DNA of 64,000 nucleotides from SIG440 sp045591095 (GCA_045591095.1 JAZNSF010000027.1:23943-87942), one strand, 5' to 3'. Shown: positions 35,259 to 45,315, numbered from the stretch's first letter. Program-made: numbers and translations. Notes: generated from the letters alone by a model not told the origin.

Positions 35259-37142
35259 TTATTCAATTACTGCATCCGACGGCATATTCCATCCGTTTCT
35301 TGGCGAAAGCGAAATGCTTTCGGCCTTTACGCCATCGGGCGTTGCCGAACGCTTGAACTGGTTTTGATAAAACCTTTTTTCAAAAGTTTTAATCCAAGCT
35401 TCCAGCTGGCTTTCGGTGTATTTAGTGCTAAAAGCCGCTTTTGCCATACGAAGTATCTTTTCTTTGCTAAATCCATACTTTACCGTATAATAAATCACAA
35501 AATCGTGCACCTCATAAGGCCCGATTATATCCTCGGTCTTTTGGCTTACCTCGCCCTTTTCGTCAGCCGGCAAAAGCTCGGGGCTTACGGGGGTATCCAC
35601 TATGTCAATGAGAACTTTTGCAAGTTCACCGCCCCAATCACTTGCAATCCACTTTACGATAGACCGCATAAGTGTTTTGGGAACTGAAGAATTTACGCCG
35701 TACATTGACATCTGGTCGCCGTTATAGGTTGCAAATCCAAGTGCCATTTCTGAAAGGTCGCCCGTCCCTATAACAATTCCACCTGTCTTGTTTGCTATAT
35801 CCATAAGCACCTGAGTGCGTTCTCTCGCCTGGGCATTTTCATAAGTTACACTTCGGTCCGTTTCCGAAAGTCCTATATCTTTAAAATGCTGTTTGACAGC
35901 ATCCGATATATTCACCTCGCAGTAAGTTGCGCCCAGTGCATCAGATAGTCTTTTTGAGTTGTTGTATGTCCTTTCCGAAGTGCCAAAACAAGGCATCGAA
36001 ACCGAGATTATTCTTTTTCGGTCAAGTCCAAGATTGTCAAAAGCCTTTGTGGCAACAAGCAGCGCAAGCGTACTGTCAAGGCCTCCCGAAACACCGATTG
36101 TAACGGTGTTTATGCCGATATGCTTCATCCTTTTTTCAAGGCCTTTTGCCTGCATAGCAAAGACTTGCCCGCATTTTTTCGAAAGCTTTTCAGTGTCTGT
36201 TGGTACAAAAGGTGACGAACATATATTTTCAAGAAAAGTTTCTTTCACTTCTATGTCAAAATAAATCTTTCTATATTCGTCATCATTTTTAGCCATAAAA
36301 GTATTGCGCCTGCATCTAAGCTGACTCAGCTTTTCTAAGTCAATTACCCCATAAATTATGCCATTTTCAAAAGGAGTAGCTTCGGCAAGGCATTTGCCAC
36401 ATTCAAAAATCATATTGTTGCCCGAATATACGCAGTCAGTGGTAGACTCGCCGTCACCAGCATCTGCATAGATGTAGGCCGAAAGCTGTCTTGCGCTGTT
36501 TGAGGCTACCATAAGCTTTCGCGCTTCGCTTTTTCCCGGTGTTTCTTCGTTCGCAGAAAGATTCAAAATAACTGTCGCGCCGTTTAGTGCATGCTCAGCC
36601 GATGGCGGCATAGCTACCCACATATCCTCGCAAAGCTCACACGAAATTCTGAGGCTTTCCATATTTTTAGCACAGAAAATAAGTTTTGTACCCATGGGCA
36701 CAGTTTCGCCAAAAAAGTCCACTTTTACTGTCTTTGAAAGGGTATTAAAATACCTGACTTCAGTATATGGAGCATAGTTTGTAAGATAGCTTTTGGGCAC
36801 AAACCCCAAAACTTTACCGCCCTTGCAAACTGCCGAGACGTTATAAAGTTTATCTTCATATTTTAGCGGCATACCAACAGCAAACAAAATATCCAAAGCC
36901 TTTGTCTGGTCCAAAATCTCATAGAGGCCCTTTTTTGCCCGCTCCCAAGTCGCACTTTGCAAAAACAAATCTCCACAGGTATAACCAGTCAGACAAAGTT
37001 CGGGGAAAACCACAACTTTTGCACCATTTTCGCTTGCTTCTTTGATTTGATTTATGATATTTTTGCAGTTAGCTGAAATTCCGTTAACCGTGAGTCTGGG
37101 GGTCGCTGCCGCAACCTTCAAAAATCCGTGTTTCACCGCCAA
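35259..37142 (-). CDS. nadE: Glutamine-dependent NAD+ synthetase
   Basis: This 627-residue enzyme amidates nicotinate adenine dinucleotide to NAD+. The N-terminal nitrilase/glutaminase domain (about residues 1-290) carries the Glu-Lys-Cys triad in VFPELCLTGYTC, FVPKSYLTN and CELCEDMW. The C-terminal synthetase domain has the ATP pyrophosphatase loop GVSGGLDSTLAL near residue 350 and GTGDLSEMALG. Size fits the two-domain form, which can use glutamine directly. nadD lies 6 kb upstream in the same direction. Confidence 0.97.
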   Translation of the reverse strand: MAVKHGFLKVAAATPRLTVNGISANCKNIINQIKEASENGAKVVVFPELCLTGYTCGDLFLQSATWERAKKGLYEILDQTKALDILFAVGMPLKYEDKLYNVSAVCKGGKVLGFVPKSYLTNYAPYTEVRYFNTLSKTVKVDFFGETVPMGTKLIFCAKNMESLRISCELCEDMWVAMPPSAEHALNGATVILNLSANEETPGKSEARKLMVASNSARQLSAYIYADAGDGESTTDCVYSGNNMIFECGKCLAEATPFENGIIYGVIDLEKLSQLRCRRNTFMAKNDDEYRKIYFDIEVKETFLENICSSPFVPTDTEKLSKKCGQVFAMQAKGLEKRMKHIGINTVTIGVSGGLDSTLALLVATKAFDNLGLDRKRIISVSMPCFGTSERTYNNSKRLSDALGATYCEVNISDAVKQHFKDIGLSETDRSVTYENAQARERTQVLMDIANKTGGIVIGTGDLSEMALGFATYNGDQMSMYGVNSSVPKTLMRSIVKWIASDWGGELAKVLIDIVDTPVSPELLPADEKGEVSQKTEDIIGPYEVHDFVIYYTVKYGFSKEKILRMAKAAFSTKYTESQLEAWIKTFEKRFYQNQFKRSATPDGVKAESISLSPRNGWNMPSDAVIE

Positions 37143-37155
37143 ATTCTCCTATCCT

Positions 37156-37740
37156 TTATTTTTTTCCTTCAAGGAAGTATGTAGCCTCCATATCCGCAGT
37201 CGAAAGTGCAAATGCAAGTGGAAACATCTCAAAAGCACTGCCGACATTCCCCGCAGGTTCATTTCCTGAAAAGCCCATATGATAGCGGATTGCAAAGGCC
37301 TCCTCGCGCGTAAGGCGCATAAACCCCGAAATCATATAAACAGACTTTTCACCATGGCCATAGGGAAGTGTATCCTCAATCTCAAAGGTCGGCACCTTTT
37401 GCCATACACCATTTTCGTCCTTGACGTTTCTGAACGAGGGTTTATAAAAGTTCATCTTGCAAAGGTCGTGTAAAAGCGCAACGATTGCGATTGTTTCATC
37501 GCTTGCTTCTAAGCCATAAAGCTCTTTTACTCTTTCTCTTTCAAGATAGTCCTTTAAACACTCGTACACATTTATACTATGCTCAGCGAGACCCCCTTCA
37601 TACGCACCATGAAACCTGGTACTTGCGGGTGCAGTAAAAAAGTCGCTCGCAGGGGATAAAAGATGCTGAAGGAGCCTATCAGCTCCCTCACGTTTTATGC
37701 ACCTTTGGTATATCTCAACAAATTCGTCTTTAACATTCAT
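37156..37740 (-). CDS. HD domain hydrolase
   Basis: This 194-residue protein has a canonical HD phosphohydrolase domain: GGLAEHSINVYECL near residue 50, VALLHDLCKMNFY near residue 85 and a further histidine in LPYGHGEKSVYMI. Family members are metal-dependent phosphohydrolases or 3'-5' exoribonuclease-like; the substrate is unknown. It lies 13 bp before nadE and 23 bp after leuS. Confidence 0.8.
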   Translation of the reverse strand: MNVKDEFVEIYQRCIKREGADRLLQHLLSPASDFFTAPASTRFHGAYEGGLAEHSINVYECLKDYLERERVKELYGLEASDETIAIVALLHDLCKMNFYKPSFRNVKDENGVWQKVPTFEIEDTLPYGHGEKSVYMISGFMRLTREEAFAIRYHMGFSGNEPAGNVGSAFEMFPLAFALSTADMEATYFLEGKK

Positions 37741-37763
37741 TGATTTTTACCTCTTAAATTAAA

Positions 37764-40178
37764 TTATTTTACTACGATATTGATAAGCTTTTTGGGCACA
37801 GCAATAACCTTTACCACCTGCTTACCATCAATCAGTTCTTTTATCTTTTCGTTTTCAAGTGCCACTTCTTCCATGCCCTTAAGGTCAAGCTCTGCCGAAA
37901 GCATCATCTTGTCGCGGATTTTGCCGTTAATCTGAACAACAACTTCAACTTCATTATCGATAGTCTTCGCCTCGTCGAAATCTGGCCACTTTGTATCTGA
38001 CAAGTTGCCCTCAAATCCTGCAATCTGCCAGAGTTCTTCGGTAATATGCGGAGCAACGGGATTTAAAAGTGTGATAAAGGTCTTAAGCTCTGCCTTATTG
38101 ATTTTTCCTTGTTTCATTACATCGTTAATAAACGCCATAAGCGCCGCAATGCCGGTATTAAACTTCATTCTGTCGTAATCGTCTGTTACCTTTTTGATTG
38201 TCTTGTGCATAGCGGCTTCAAGCTCTTTCGAGTAGCTTTCGCCATCAACCAAAATGTTTTGTAAATTCCACACTCTTTCGAGGAACTTGTAGCAACCCTT
38301 AACACCGTTCATAGACCATGGAGTTGCCTGGTCAAAAGCACCGATAAACATTTCGTAAGTTCTGAATGTATCAGCACCGTATTCATTTACAACATCATCA
38401 GGATTAATTACATTGCCCCTTGATTTTGACATTTTTTCGCCGTTTTCGCCCAAAATCATACCGTGCGAAGTTCTCTTCTGATAAGGCTCTTTTGTGGGAA
38501 CAACGCCGATATCATAGAGGAACTTGTGCCAGAATCTTGAGTAAAGGAGATGAAGTGTTGTATGCTCCATTCCACCGTTATACCAGTCAATCGGGAGCCA
38601 GTACTTAAGTTCTTCCATCCCTGCCAAAAAGTCAGTGTTCTCTGGATCAATATATCTTAAGAAATACCAAGATGACCCCGCCCACTGTGGCATGGTATCG
38701 GTTTCTCTTTCTGCTTTTTGGCCGCACTTAGGACAAGTTGTTTCGACCCAGTCGCGTATCTTAATAAGTGGAGATTCGCCCGATTCGCCCGGCTCAAAGT
38801 TTTTAGTATCGGGAAGCTCTAGCGGAAGCTCGCTTTCGGGAAGTGCCACCCAACCACACTTGGGGCAATTAACAAGCGGAATTGGTTCGCCCCAGTAACG
38901 CTGACGCGAGAACACCCAGTCGCGGAGCTTGTAATTTACTTTGCGCTTACCTATTCCTTCTTTTTCTAAAAAGTCGATGATTGCCTTTTTAGCTTCTTCA
39001 ACCTGCATTCCGCTTAAGAATCCAGAGTTTACCATTACGCCTGTTTCAACATCGGTAAATGCTTCTTTTTGAACATCCTCGCCGCCTGCAACGACTTCGA
39101 TGATAGGCATACCAAACTTTTTGGCAAACTCCCAGTCGCGTGTATCATGTGCAGGAACTGCCATAATCGCGCCTGTTCCGTAAGTCACAAGTACATAGTC
39201 AGAAATCCAAATCGGGATTTCGGCATCGTTTACGGGGTCAATTGCAACAAGGCCTTTAAGCATAACTCCTGTCTTATTCTTGTCAAGCTCAGCTCTTTCA
39301 AAGTCACTCTTTTTCGAAGCTTCAAGCTTGTACGCCTCAACCTCGTCATAGTTCTCAATTTTTTCCTTATATTTTTCAACATAAGGATGCTCGGGCGCAA
39401 GTACCATATATGTAGCACCAAACAAAGTGTCAGGACGTGTTGTATAAACCCTGATTTTGTCGTCAGTGCCTTTTATTTTAAAATCAACCTCTGCGCCTTC
39501 GCTTCGGCCAATCCAGTTTTTCTGCTGAATTTTAACTCTTTCGATATAATCAAGGTCGTCAAGATCATCAATAAGGCGCTGTGCATACTCGGTAATTTTG
39601 AGCATCCACTGGCTTTTTTCCTTTTGAACGACTTCACTTCCGCAGCGCTCGCAAACGCCATTTACAACTTCTTCATTGGCAAGTCCAACCTTACAGCCTG
39701 TGCAGAAGTTGATGGGCATTTTTGTCTTATAAGCAAGGCCTTTTTCAAAAAGCTTAAGGAAAATCCACTGTGTCCATTTGTAGTAACTAGGGTCAGTGGT
39801 ATTTACTTCTCTTGACCAGTCAAAACCAAAGCCCAGCATCTTAAGCTGTCTTTTGAAGTTTTCGATATTGTTTTTGGTAACAATAGCGGGATGAATGTTA
39901 TTCTTTATAGCAAAGTTCTCGGTCGGAAGACCAAATGCGTCCCAGCCCATAGGGAAGAGTACATTGTAACCTTCTAAGCGCTTTTTTCTTGTGATAATAT
40001 CAATCGCAGTATATCCTCTTGGGTGACCAACGTGAAGGCCATGCCCCGACGGATAAGGAAACTCTACAAGGCCATAAAACTTAGGTCTTGACTTATCAGT
40101 ATTTGAAGCCTTAAAAGTCTCGTTTTCGTCCCAGATGCCCTGCCATTTTGACTCAATCGCTTTAAAATCGTACTTCAT
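37764..40178 (-). CDS. leuS: Leucyl-tRNA synthetase
   Basis: This 804-residue class I synthetase has the HIGH motif (YPSGHGLHVGHPRGY near residue 45), zinc-type CxxC pairs, a CP1 editing domain (about residues 220-420), KMSKS in GEKMSKSRGN near residue 575 and the anticodon domain. Length fits the bacterial type. It follows rsfS by 34 bp at the end of the nadD-yqeK-lcp-rsfS-leuS run. I see no T-box leader in front of it. Confidence 0.99.
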   Translation of the reverse strand: MKYDFKAIESKWQGIWDENETFKASNTDKSRPKFYGLVEFPYPSGHGLHVGHPRGYTAIDIITRKKRLEGYNVLFPMGWDAFGLPTENFAIKNNIHPAIVTKNNIENFKRQLKMLGFGFDWSREVNTTDPSYYKWTQWIFLKLFEKGLAYKTKMPINFCTGCKVGLANEEVVNGVCERCGSEVVQKEKSQWMLKITEYAQRLIDDLDDLDYIERVKIQQKNWIGRSEGAEVDFKIKGTDDKIRVYTTRPDTLFGATYMVLAPEHPYVEKYKEKIENYDEVEAYKLEASKKSDFERAELDKNKTGVMLKGLVAIDPVNDAEIPIWISDYVLVTYGTGAIMAVPAHDTRDWEFAKKFGMPIIEVVAGGEDVQKEAFTDVETGVMVNSGFLSGMQVEEAKKAIIDFLEKEGIGKRKVNYKLRDWVFSRQRYWGEPIPLVNCPKCGWVALPESELPLELPDTKNFEPGESGESPLIKIRDWVETTCPKCGQKAERETDTMPQWAGSSWYFLRYIDPENTDFLAGMEELKYWLPIDWYNGGMEHTTLHLLYSRFWHKFLYDIGVVPTKEPYQKRTSHGMILGENGEKMSKSRGNVINPDDVVNEYGADTFRTYEMFIGAFDQATPWSMNGVKGCYKFLERVWNLQNILVDGESYSKELEAAMHKTIKKVTDDYDRMKFNTGIAALMAFINDVMKQGKINKAELKTFITLLNPVAPHITEELWQIAGFEGNLSDTKWPDFDEAKTIDNEVEVVVQINGKIRDKMMLSAELDLKGMEEVALENEKIKELIDGKQVVKVIAVPKKLINIVVK

Positions 40179-40212
40179 TTATAATCAATCCTTTCGGTAA
40201 TTTATTATCAAC

Positions 40213-40572
40213 TTATTTAACAAGTAAATCTTCAATGTCTACCACTATGGCATCTTTCCAGATATGCTCTAGCTTATAAAATTCCCTAGGTTCTGCCTGG
40301 AATATATGAACCAAAACATCGTCAAAGCTTAAAAGCACCCACTCGGCATTTCGGTAGCCTTCTTTGCTTTGTACTCTCGCACCATTCTCTGCCATTTTTT
40401 CTTCCACATGGTCGCTTATTGCCTGAACATTGGACTTAGAGCCACCTGTCGCTATAACAAAATATTTTGTAAGTGTTGTAAGATTTTCTACATTCAAAAC
40501 GGTTATATCCTTACCAAACTTTGCATCTATCGCCTTTACCGCAATATTTACCATATTATTTTCGCAACTCAT
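40213..40572 (-). CDS. rsfS: Ribosomal silencing factor RsfS
   Basis: This 119-residue protein binds ribosomal protein L14 and blocks subunit joining under starvation. Family segments: DITVLNVENLTTLTKYFVI, ATGGSKSNVQAISDHVEE, GYRNAEWVLLSFDDVLVHIF and the C-terminal YKLEHIWKDA. It sits 12 bp after the LCP gene, in the standard order. Confidence 0.96.
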   Translation of the reverse strand: MSCENNMVNIAVKAIDAKFGKDITVLNVENLTTLTKYFVIATGGSKSNVQAISDHVEEKMAENGARVQSKEGYRNAEWVLLSFDDVLVHIFQAEPREFYKLEHIWKDAIVVDIEDLLVK

Positions 40573-40584
40573 CTGTCTTCTCCT

Positions 40585-41826
40585 TTACAGTAAAAAGTCA
40601 CTGCCTATAACAAGTGTCACATCGGGCAAAGTTTTTTCGCCCGGCTGTTTTACATAAACTTCTATTGCTTCATCTATATCCACTCTGCCATAAACAGCCT
40701 TCACAAGCTCGGCGGCATTTTTGCTGTTGTGATTTATAAGCCTTGTTCGGTCCTGAATTCTATCACTTTTCTCTGTTCTAACCACCTTGAACTTATATTC
40801 TTTAAGCATTTCAGTCACTACCTTAGCTACATCAGCAGTTTCAGTGTCAATGCCCGTTGCATCAACGATTTTTATTTTAACAAGCTTATTTTTTGCCGAA
40901 ATCTTGTCGGTTACTGCCCTTGTCTTTTCCATTGAGAAAAAGTATTCGTCCATCAAAACTTTGGTTTCTTTTTCGTCGTGGAAGAAATACGACACCCCAC
41001 TCGCGCTGTATCCACCCTCACCGGGAAGGGTGTGTATCTTTATATTTTCCATCTTGAATGATGGGATTTTGCTTAGGTATTTAATTATATCCTCTCCGCT
41101 CAAGTCGGTTTTTACGTTGTCGGTTATTATCCCCAAAATTTTTGGAATTCTTAAAATAGTCTTTCCGCTTAACACCTTTTTTAGTGTCGCTTCATAAAAC
41201 TTTTTTTGTGCAGCAATTCGGTCAATATCGCCATTGGGATAGCCGCTTCCGTCATCGTTATGGCGAAACCTCATAAACATCTCGGACTGTCTGCCGTTTA
41301 AGACCTGAGTCCCCGGGTATAAATCAATCCTGAGGTTTTGAAACGGGTCTGTGTAGTTCATACGTATAGGCACATTTACCTCTACCCCGCCTATTGCATC
41401 AATAAGCTCGCGAAAAGCCTTAAAGCTTACTATAACGTGCCTTTCGGGGCGAATTCCCGTTATACTTTCAATCTCGTCATACAAGGTGAGTTCTTTTTTA
41501 GAGGTACTGTATGCCGAGTTTATCTTCTGGTCGTTTCGGGTATCGGTTTCGATTTTTGTATCCCTCGGTATCTGAAGCGCAGTCACACAATTGTCAGACA
41601 TATTGTATCTTACAAGAAGTATAAGGTCAGTTCTTATCCCGTCCTCGTCGGTACCTGCCACAAGTATATCCTGAATTTTGTCCTTTTTAACTAGACTTTG
41701 ACTTCCAAATCCAAGGTCCATGGGCTTTCCGGTGATTATCGAAATCGCACCCGCAAACCCCACATATATAAGCATCAGAAGAATAAGAATTGCAACTGTC
41801 AGCCTTAGCGGTGATTTTACTCTCAT
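40585..41826 (-). CDS. LCP (LytR-CpsA-Psr) family cell-wall glycopolymer transferase
   Basis: This 413-residue protein has an N-terminal membrane anchor (about residues 10-30) and an extracytoplasmic LCP domain (DLILLVRYNM, ALQIPRDTKIE, INSAYSTS, GGVEVNVP, RFRHNDDGSGYPNGDIDRIAAQK). A C-terminal LytR_C domain starts near KIKIVDATGID. LCP enzymes attach teichoic acids or other polymers to peptidoglycan or proteins. It is placed between yqeK and rsfS, as in many Bacillota. Confidence 0.93.
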   Translation of the reverse strand: MRVKSPLRLTVAILILLMLIYVGFAGAISIITGKPMDLGFGSQSLVKKDKIQDILVAGTDEDGIRTDLILLVRYNMSDNCVTALQIPRDTKIETDTRNDQKINSAYSTSKKELTLYDEIESITGIRPERHVIVSFKAFRELIDAIGGVEVNVPIRMNYTDPFQNLRIDLYPGTQVLNGRQSEMFMRFRHNDDGSGYPNGDIDRIAAQKKFYEATLKKVLSGKTILRIPKILGIITDNVKTDLSGEDIIKYLSKIPSFKMENIKIHTLPGEGGYSASGVSYFFHDEKETKVLMDEYFFSMEKTRAVTDKISAKNKLVKIKIVDATGIDTETADVAKVVTEMLKEYKFKVVRTEKSDRIQDRTRLINHNSKNAAELVKAVYGRVDIDEAIEVYVKQPGEKTLPDVTLVIGSDFLL

Positions 41827-41827
41827 T

Positions 41828-42406
41828 TTATTTTCCCTCTTTTGTCACTTTTAAAAGATAGTTTCTGGCATGTATGGTATCCGGATGTAAGGGTTTGCCC
41901 CTATCAATAGTAAATTTTATAACAAAATCACTTTCTAAAAGCGCGGCACTGTCAAGGTCAGAAAAAGCAATCTCCCTTACCATTTCGGACTCTTTATATT
42001 TCCGTCCCGGCTCTATAAAATCTGCTATATATATGATTTTTTCCAACAGAGTCATATTGACTCTGCCAGTTGTATGATATCTTACAGCATCAAGGATTTC
42101 ACTGTCATCTATTCCAAAAATCCTTTGTGTCAACACAGCGCCTAAAGGCGCGTGAAGTATGCCAGGTATACTTTTTTCTAAATCGGTAAGTGTTATCCCC
42201 GCCTCTTCCAAAAGCTTGATTGTTTCATCAAATGGAATTTCTTTGGCAGCGTCGTGGACAAGTCCTGCAAGGAAGGCTTTGTCACAGTCCAGTCCCCATC
42301 TTTTTGCAAGGCTTTTTGCGGTCTTTGCAACACCCAAGGTATGCAAAAACCGCTTTTCACTCAAATTATTTTTTAGATAATCCTTTATCTCATCAATACT
42401 TAACAT
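41828..42406 (-). CDS. yqeK: YqeK family HD hydrolase, bis(5'-nucleosyl)-tetraphosphatase (symmetrical) type
   Basis: This 192-residue HD protein has SEKRFLHTLGVAKTAKSLA, GLVHDAAKEIP, HAPLGAVLTQRIFG and RYHTTGRVNMTLLEKIIYIADFIEP in register with YqeK. Characterised members hydrolyse diadenosine tetraphosphate to two ADP. It begins immediately after nadD (start next to the nadD stop). Confidence 0.94.
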   Translation of the reverse strand: MLSIDEIKDYLKNNLSEKRFLHTLGVAKTAKSLAKRWGLDCDKAFLAGLVHDAAKEIPFDETIKLLEEAGITLTDLEKSIPGILHAPLGAVLTQRIFGIDDSEILDAVRYHTTGRVNMTLLEKIIYIADFIEPGRKYKESEMVREIAFSDLDSAALLESDFVIKFTIDRGKPLHPDTIHARNYLLKVTKEGK

Positions 42407-43006
42407 CTAATAAATCCCATTTTTCCTGATATATCGCAAAACATCATCGTCCATAATGTGACTTACGTCTTTGCCTTCAGAAATCAGCCTTCGTATTTGT
42501 GATGACGACACCTCGACGGGAGATATATCCACCGCAGTAATCCGGGCACCGTATTTTGACCGATAAAGCTCTACGCTTTGATCAAAAACTTTATCCTGTA
42601 TGCCGCCACGCCTGAGCGCAACAATTTCCGCGAGAGCAAAAATTCTCTCGGGATGATACCACTTTTCCATATCCCTTAAAGAATCTCCTCCAAGCACAAA
42701 GCAAAGTCGCGACGCTGGATACTGTTTTTTTAGCATTTCTAAAGTCTTCGCAGTATAGCTTGGGCCGTCTGATTTGATTTCCAAATCACTTATCTCAAAT
42801 CTTGTCTCATTTTGGATAGCAAGCTTTGTCATCTCGTATCTATGCTCTGCCGATACATCGCCCGCCACAGACTTGTGGGGTGGCTGTAGGCATGGCATAA
42901 AAACCACCTTGTCAAGTCCGGCACCATCAATCGCTTTTTTAGCTATATAAATATGACCCTTGTGCGGAGGGTTAAATGTTCCGCCAAAAATTCCCAGTCT
43001 TTGCAT
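42407..43006 (-). CDS. nadD: Nicotinate-nucleotide adenylyltransferase
   Basis: This 199-residue enzyme converts nicotinate mononucleotide to deamido-NAD. The nucleotidyltransferase HxGH motif is in GIFGGTFNPPHKGHIYIA. Other segments are MPCLQPPHK, FVLGGDSLRDMEKWYHPE and the C-terminal ISSTEIR equivalent VSSSQIRRLI. It heads the nadD-yqeK-lcp-rsfS-leuS run. Confidence 0.98.
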   Translation of the reverse strand: MQRLGIFGGTFNPPHKGHIYIAKKAIDGAGLDKVVFMPCLQPPHKSVAGDVSAEHRYEMTKLAIQNETRFEISDLEIKSDGPSYTAKTLEMLKKQYPASRLCFVLGGDSLRDMEKWYHPERIFALAEIVALRRGGIQDKVFDQSVELYRSKYGARITAVDISPVEVSSSQIRRLISEGKDVSHIMDDDVLRYIRKNGIY

Positions 43007-43019
43007 TTATACCACCCGG

Positions 43020-45188
43020 CTAATAGCCTAAGATTTCGTCAACCTCTTTGTCAATTTCCAAAATCTTTTTGCGGCCATTTAGTCTTAGTCCCAAATCAAA
43101 AACGCCGTTTTCAGTGCTTAGATTTTTGTAAATTAGCAAATCGTCATCCGGAGTAACTTCAAAATCAAATACCCCATCCTGAACCGTTTGCACTTCACCT
43201 TTTAGGTTAATTTTTTCCAAAGTTCCATACTTACCCTCGACGCCAAATCCGCTTACGCAGTATATATTGTCCCCAAGGCGCGAAATATCAAACATTTCGG
43301 GCGAAACCTCTTCCTTTAGAAGCTTAAGTTCCTTGCCGTCAAAAAGATATACGTCAAAAATCTTTCGGGTAGTGCTAAAATCTTTCGCAATTATAAAGTT
43401 TCCATCCTCGGCACGATACACAGAATGTACGTCCTCAGCAATCTGCTCTTCGGAAACAATCTGCCCACGCTTGTATTTAACAAACTTAAGTGTTCCGCCA
43501 CCTTTAAAGCCTTCGAATTCCGAAATATAAAGAATTTTTTCTGCATCCTCGTCAATTGCCATCTGTGGCTTTCCCGAAACTGCGTTATAATCAACCACAA
43601 CATTGTGAGCAATCATTTGCGGCTGCTTGCCTTTGGTGTATGCATAATAATCTGCAATAGAGCCTATATATACTTTGTCATAAATAACCGTCTTCTCGTC
43701 TTTTGAAAGCATCAGAATGCTGTTTACGCCAGATGCAATTTTTTCTTTTTTGCCGTTGTTTATGTCAACTGTATAAAGATTTGAGGTATTATCCTCGCTC
43801 ATTCCGTATACAAACAGCTTATCCTTGGTTTTTTGCATAAGCGGGTCACGCTTTGTGCGCTCGCCAAGACGGATGCTTCTGCCTTTTTTGTTTATCGCAT
43901 AGATATCAAAGGACTTATCGTTTTTGTCGTAGTCCTTTGCATATATGTATGCTGCCTTGGTAGGATTCACGCCGTAAATCTTGCCAACCGAAGTTTCAAT
44001 CTTAACCTTTTCTTCCTTAAGGTCTTCCAAGCTTTTGGCATAAAGGTCGCCATGCATTTCAACACGGTTAAGGTTTTGTATAAACAAAGCCCACTTTTCA
44101 TCGCCCGCAAAGCTGAATGTGCCGCTGTCTATATCGGTCGCGATTTTAAATGGCTCGTCAAGTCCATCGTTCCAGTAATAAAGTACGCCCATATCACCAT
44201 TTTCGTCGGTTGACTGAAGATACAAAATATCCTTTCCGTCATTAGACATTACTATGGAGTTGTGTACCGCGGGAGAGATTTCTACAACTTTTTTCGTTCT
44301 TCCCGACTTAACAAGCTTTAAAACACCGCTATTTGTCTCGGGGTCAAAATCTTCAAAGAAAAATGTCCGTTTTCCATCCTTGGATTCCTTTATTATAGAC
44401 GCATTTTTTGCCGCTTTTTCAGGCAAAGGAGCAGATTCGGTTTCTTCTGCATATCTTACATAGCTGTCCGAAATCACCTGTTCTGATAGCTTAGAAGTCT
44501 TGCCCTTATATACCATATACAAAGTATTGTCCTTGATATAAGTATAGGATGCCACCTTGTCGCTGGATGATGATGTAAGACTTACTATCAGCGAAATCGC
44601 TAAGATAACAACCAGTACAGCCAAAACCGACGCACCCGCCATCAGACTTAAGCTTTTGTCCAATTTAAAATTAAATGCTTTTTTGCGTTTCTTTACTCTG
44701 TAGGCTTTACGTCTTTCAAATTTAGGTTTTGATGTTCTTCTAGTGCGGTTAATTTCATTAACCTGACCTATGTCATAGCCAATCTTTGTGCTTTGGCTGT
44801 CAGTATATTCTGCGCCTCTTATAGTATATCTCGCGGCACCTTCAGGCACAAACTCTGCAGCACGCTGAGATGCTGACTTTGCAAGTTCTCTTGCCCTTTC
44901 CTCGGCATTAAAATCCTTTTCTCCGATATTGCTTGAGTTTAGTTTTCCAGACGACTTCTCTGGCTTTTGAATTCTTCTTACAGCAGGAAAAACAGTCCGT
45001 TTCTTTTTAGACGTACTGTTTTTTTCTCCCAATACAGACTTAGAAATTGTCCTAAACGCTTCCTCGGATGATATAGTATACTTTATGTCAAAATCCCGTC
45101 CATTTCCAGCTTCTTCTGTGGGTGTTTTGCAATAAGGACATTTTTTGATGCCTTCATAAAGGTCGGCACCACATTCCATACATTTCAT
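43020..45188 (-). CDS. Zinc-ribbon, single-pass membrane protein with large propeller-like domain
   Basis: This 722-residue protein has an N-terminal zinc ribbon (Cys3, Cys6, Cys17, Cys20), then a basic, low-complexity cytoplasmic region to residue 178. One membrane helix follows (about 180-204, MAGASVLAVLVVILAISLIVSL). A large outer domain (about 205-722) is made of repeated beta units such as GKDILYLQSTDENGDMGVLY, NPTKAAYIYAKDYDKNDKSF and AIDEDAEKILYISEFEG, consistent with a beta-propeller. I recognise no enzyme motif. A zinc ribbon inside and a sensor-like propeller outside suggest signalling, but this is inference. Own promoter; gap of 13 bp to nadD. Confidence 0.7.
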   Translation of the reverse strand: MKCMECGADLYEGIKKCPYCKTPTEEAGNGRDFDIKYTISSEEAFRTISKSVLGEKNSTSKKKRTVFPAVRRIQKPEKSSGKLNSSNIGEKDFNAEERARELAKSASQRAAEFVPEGAARYTIRGAEYTDSQSTKIGYDIGQVNEINRTRRTSKPKFERRKAYRVKKRKKAFNFKLDKSLSLMAGASVLAVLVVILAISLIVSLTSSSSDKVASYTYIKDNTLYMVYKGKTSKLSEQVISDSYVRYAEETESAPLPEKAAKNASIIKESKDGKRTFFFEDFDPETNSGVLKLVKSGRTKKVVEISPAVHNSIVMSNDGKDILYLQSTDENGDMGVLYYWNDGLDEPFKIATDIDSGTFSFAGDEKWALFIQNLNRVEMHGDLYAKSLEDLKEEKVKIETSVGKIYGVNPTKAAYIYAKDYDKNDKSFDIYAINKKGRSIRLGERTKRDPLMQKTKDKLFVYGMSEDNTSNLYTVDINNGKKEKIASGVNSILMLSKDEKTVIYDKVYIGSIADYYAYTKGKQPQMIAHNVVVDYNAVSGKPQMAIDEDAEKILYISEFEGFKGGGTLKFVKYKRGQIVSEEQIAEDVHSVYRAEDGNFIIAKDFSTTRKIFDVYLFDGKELKLLKEEVSPEMFDISRLGDNIYCVSGFGVEGKYGTLEKINLKGEVQTVQDGVFDFEVTPDDDLLIYKNLSTENGVFDLGLRLNGRKKILEIDKEVDEILGY

Positions 45189-45271
45189 AACAAACCCTCC
45201 TGTTTTATATTTTCAAGTTTAATAATCCGTATGTTCTGTCATTTTCAGTCAATATAATTTATTTATCTTTT

Positions 45272-45300
45272 ATTGTATCATATAAATCCTCAAAAAACAA
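45272..45300 (-). promoter_or_regulatory. Possible SigA promoter for the zinc-ribbon gene and nadD run
   Basis: On the minus strand, -35 TTGTTT (45300-45295), 17-base spacer, -10 TACAAT (45277-45272) with TGA just before it. About 85 bp upstream of the start codon at 45188. Confidence 0.5.
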
Positions 45301-45315
45301 CAAATATCTTTAAAA

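Noticed and set aside
40179..40212. T-box or other leader riboswitch before leuS (and similarly before argS at 22897-22937)
   Set aside because: The gaps are only about 35-40 bases, with no room for such a leader and no T-box sequence. Both genes are inside operons.
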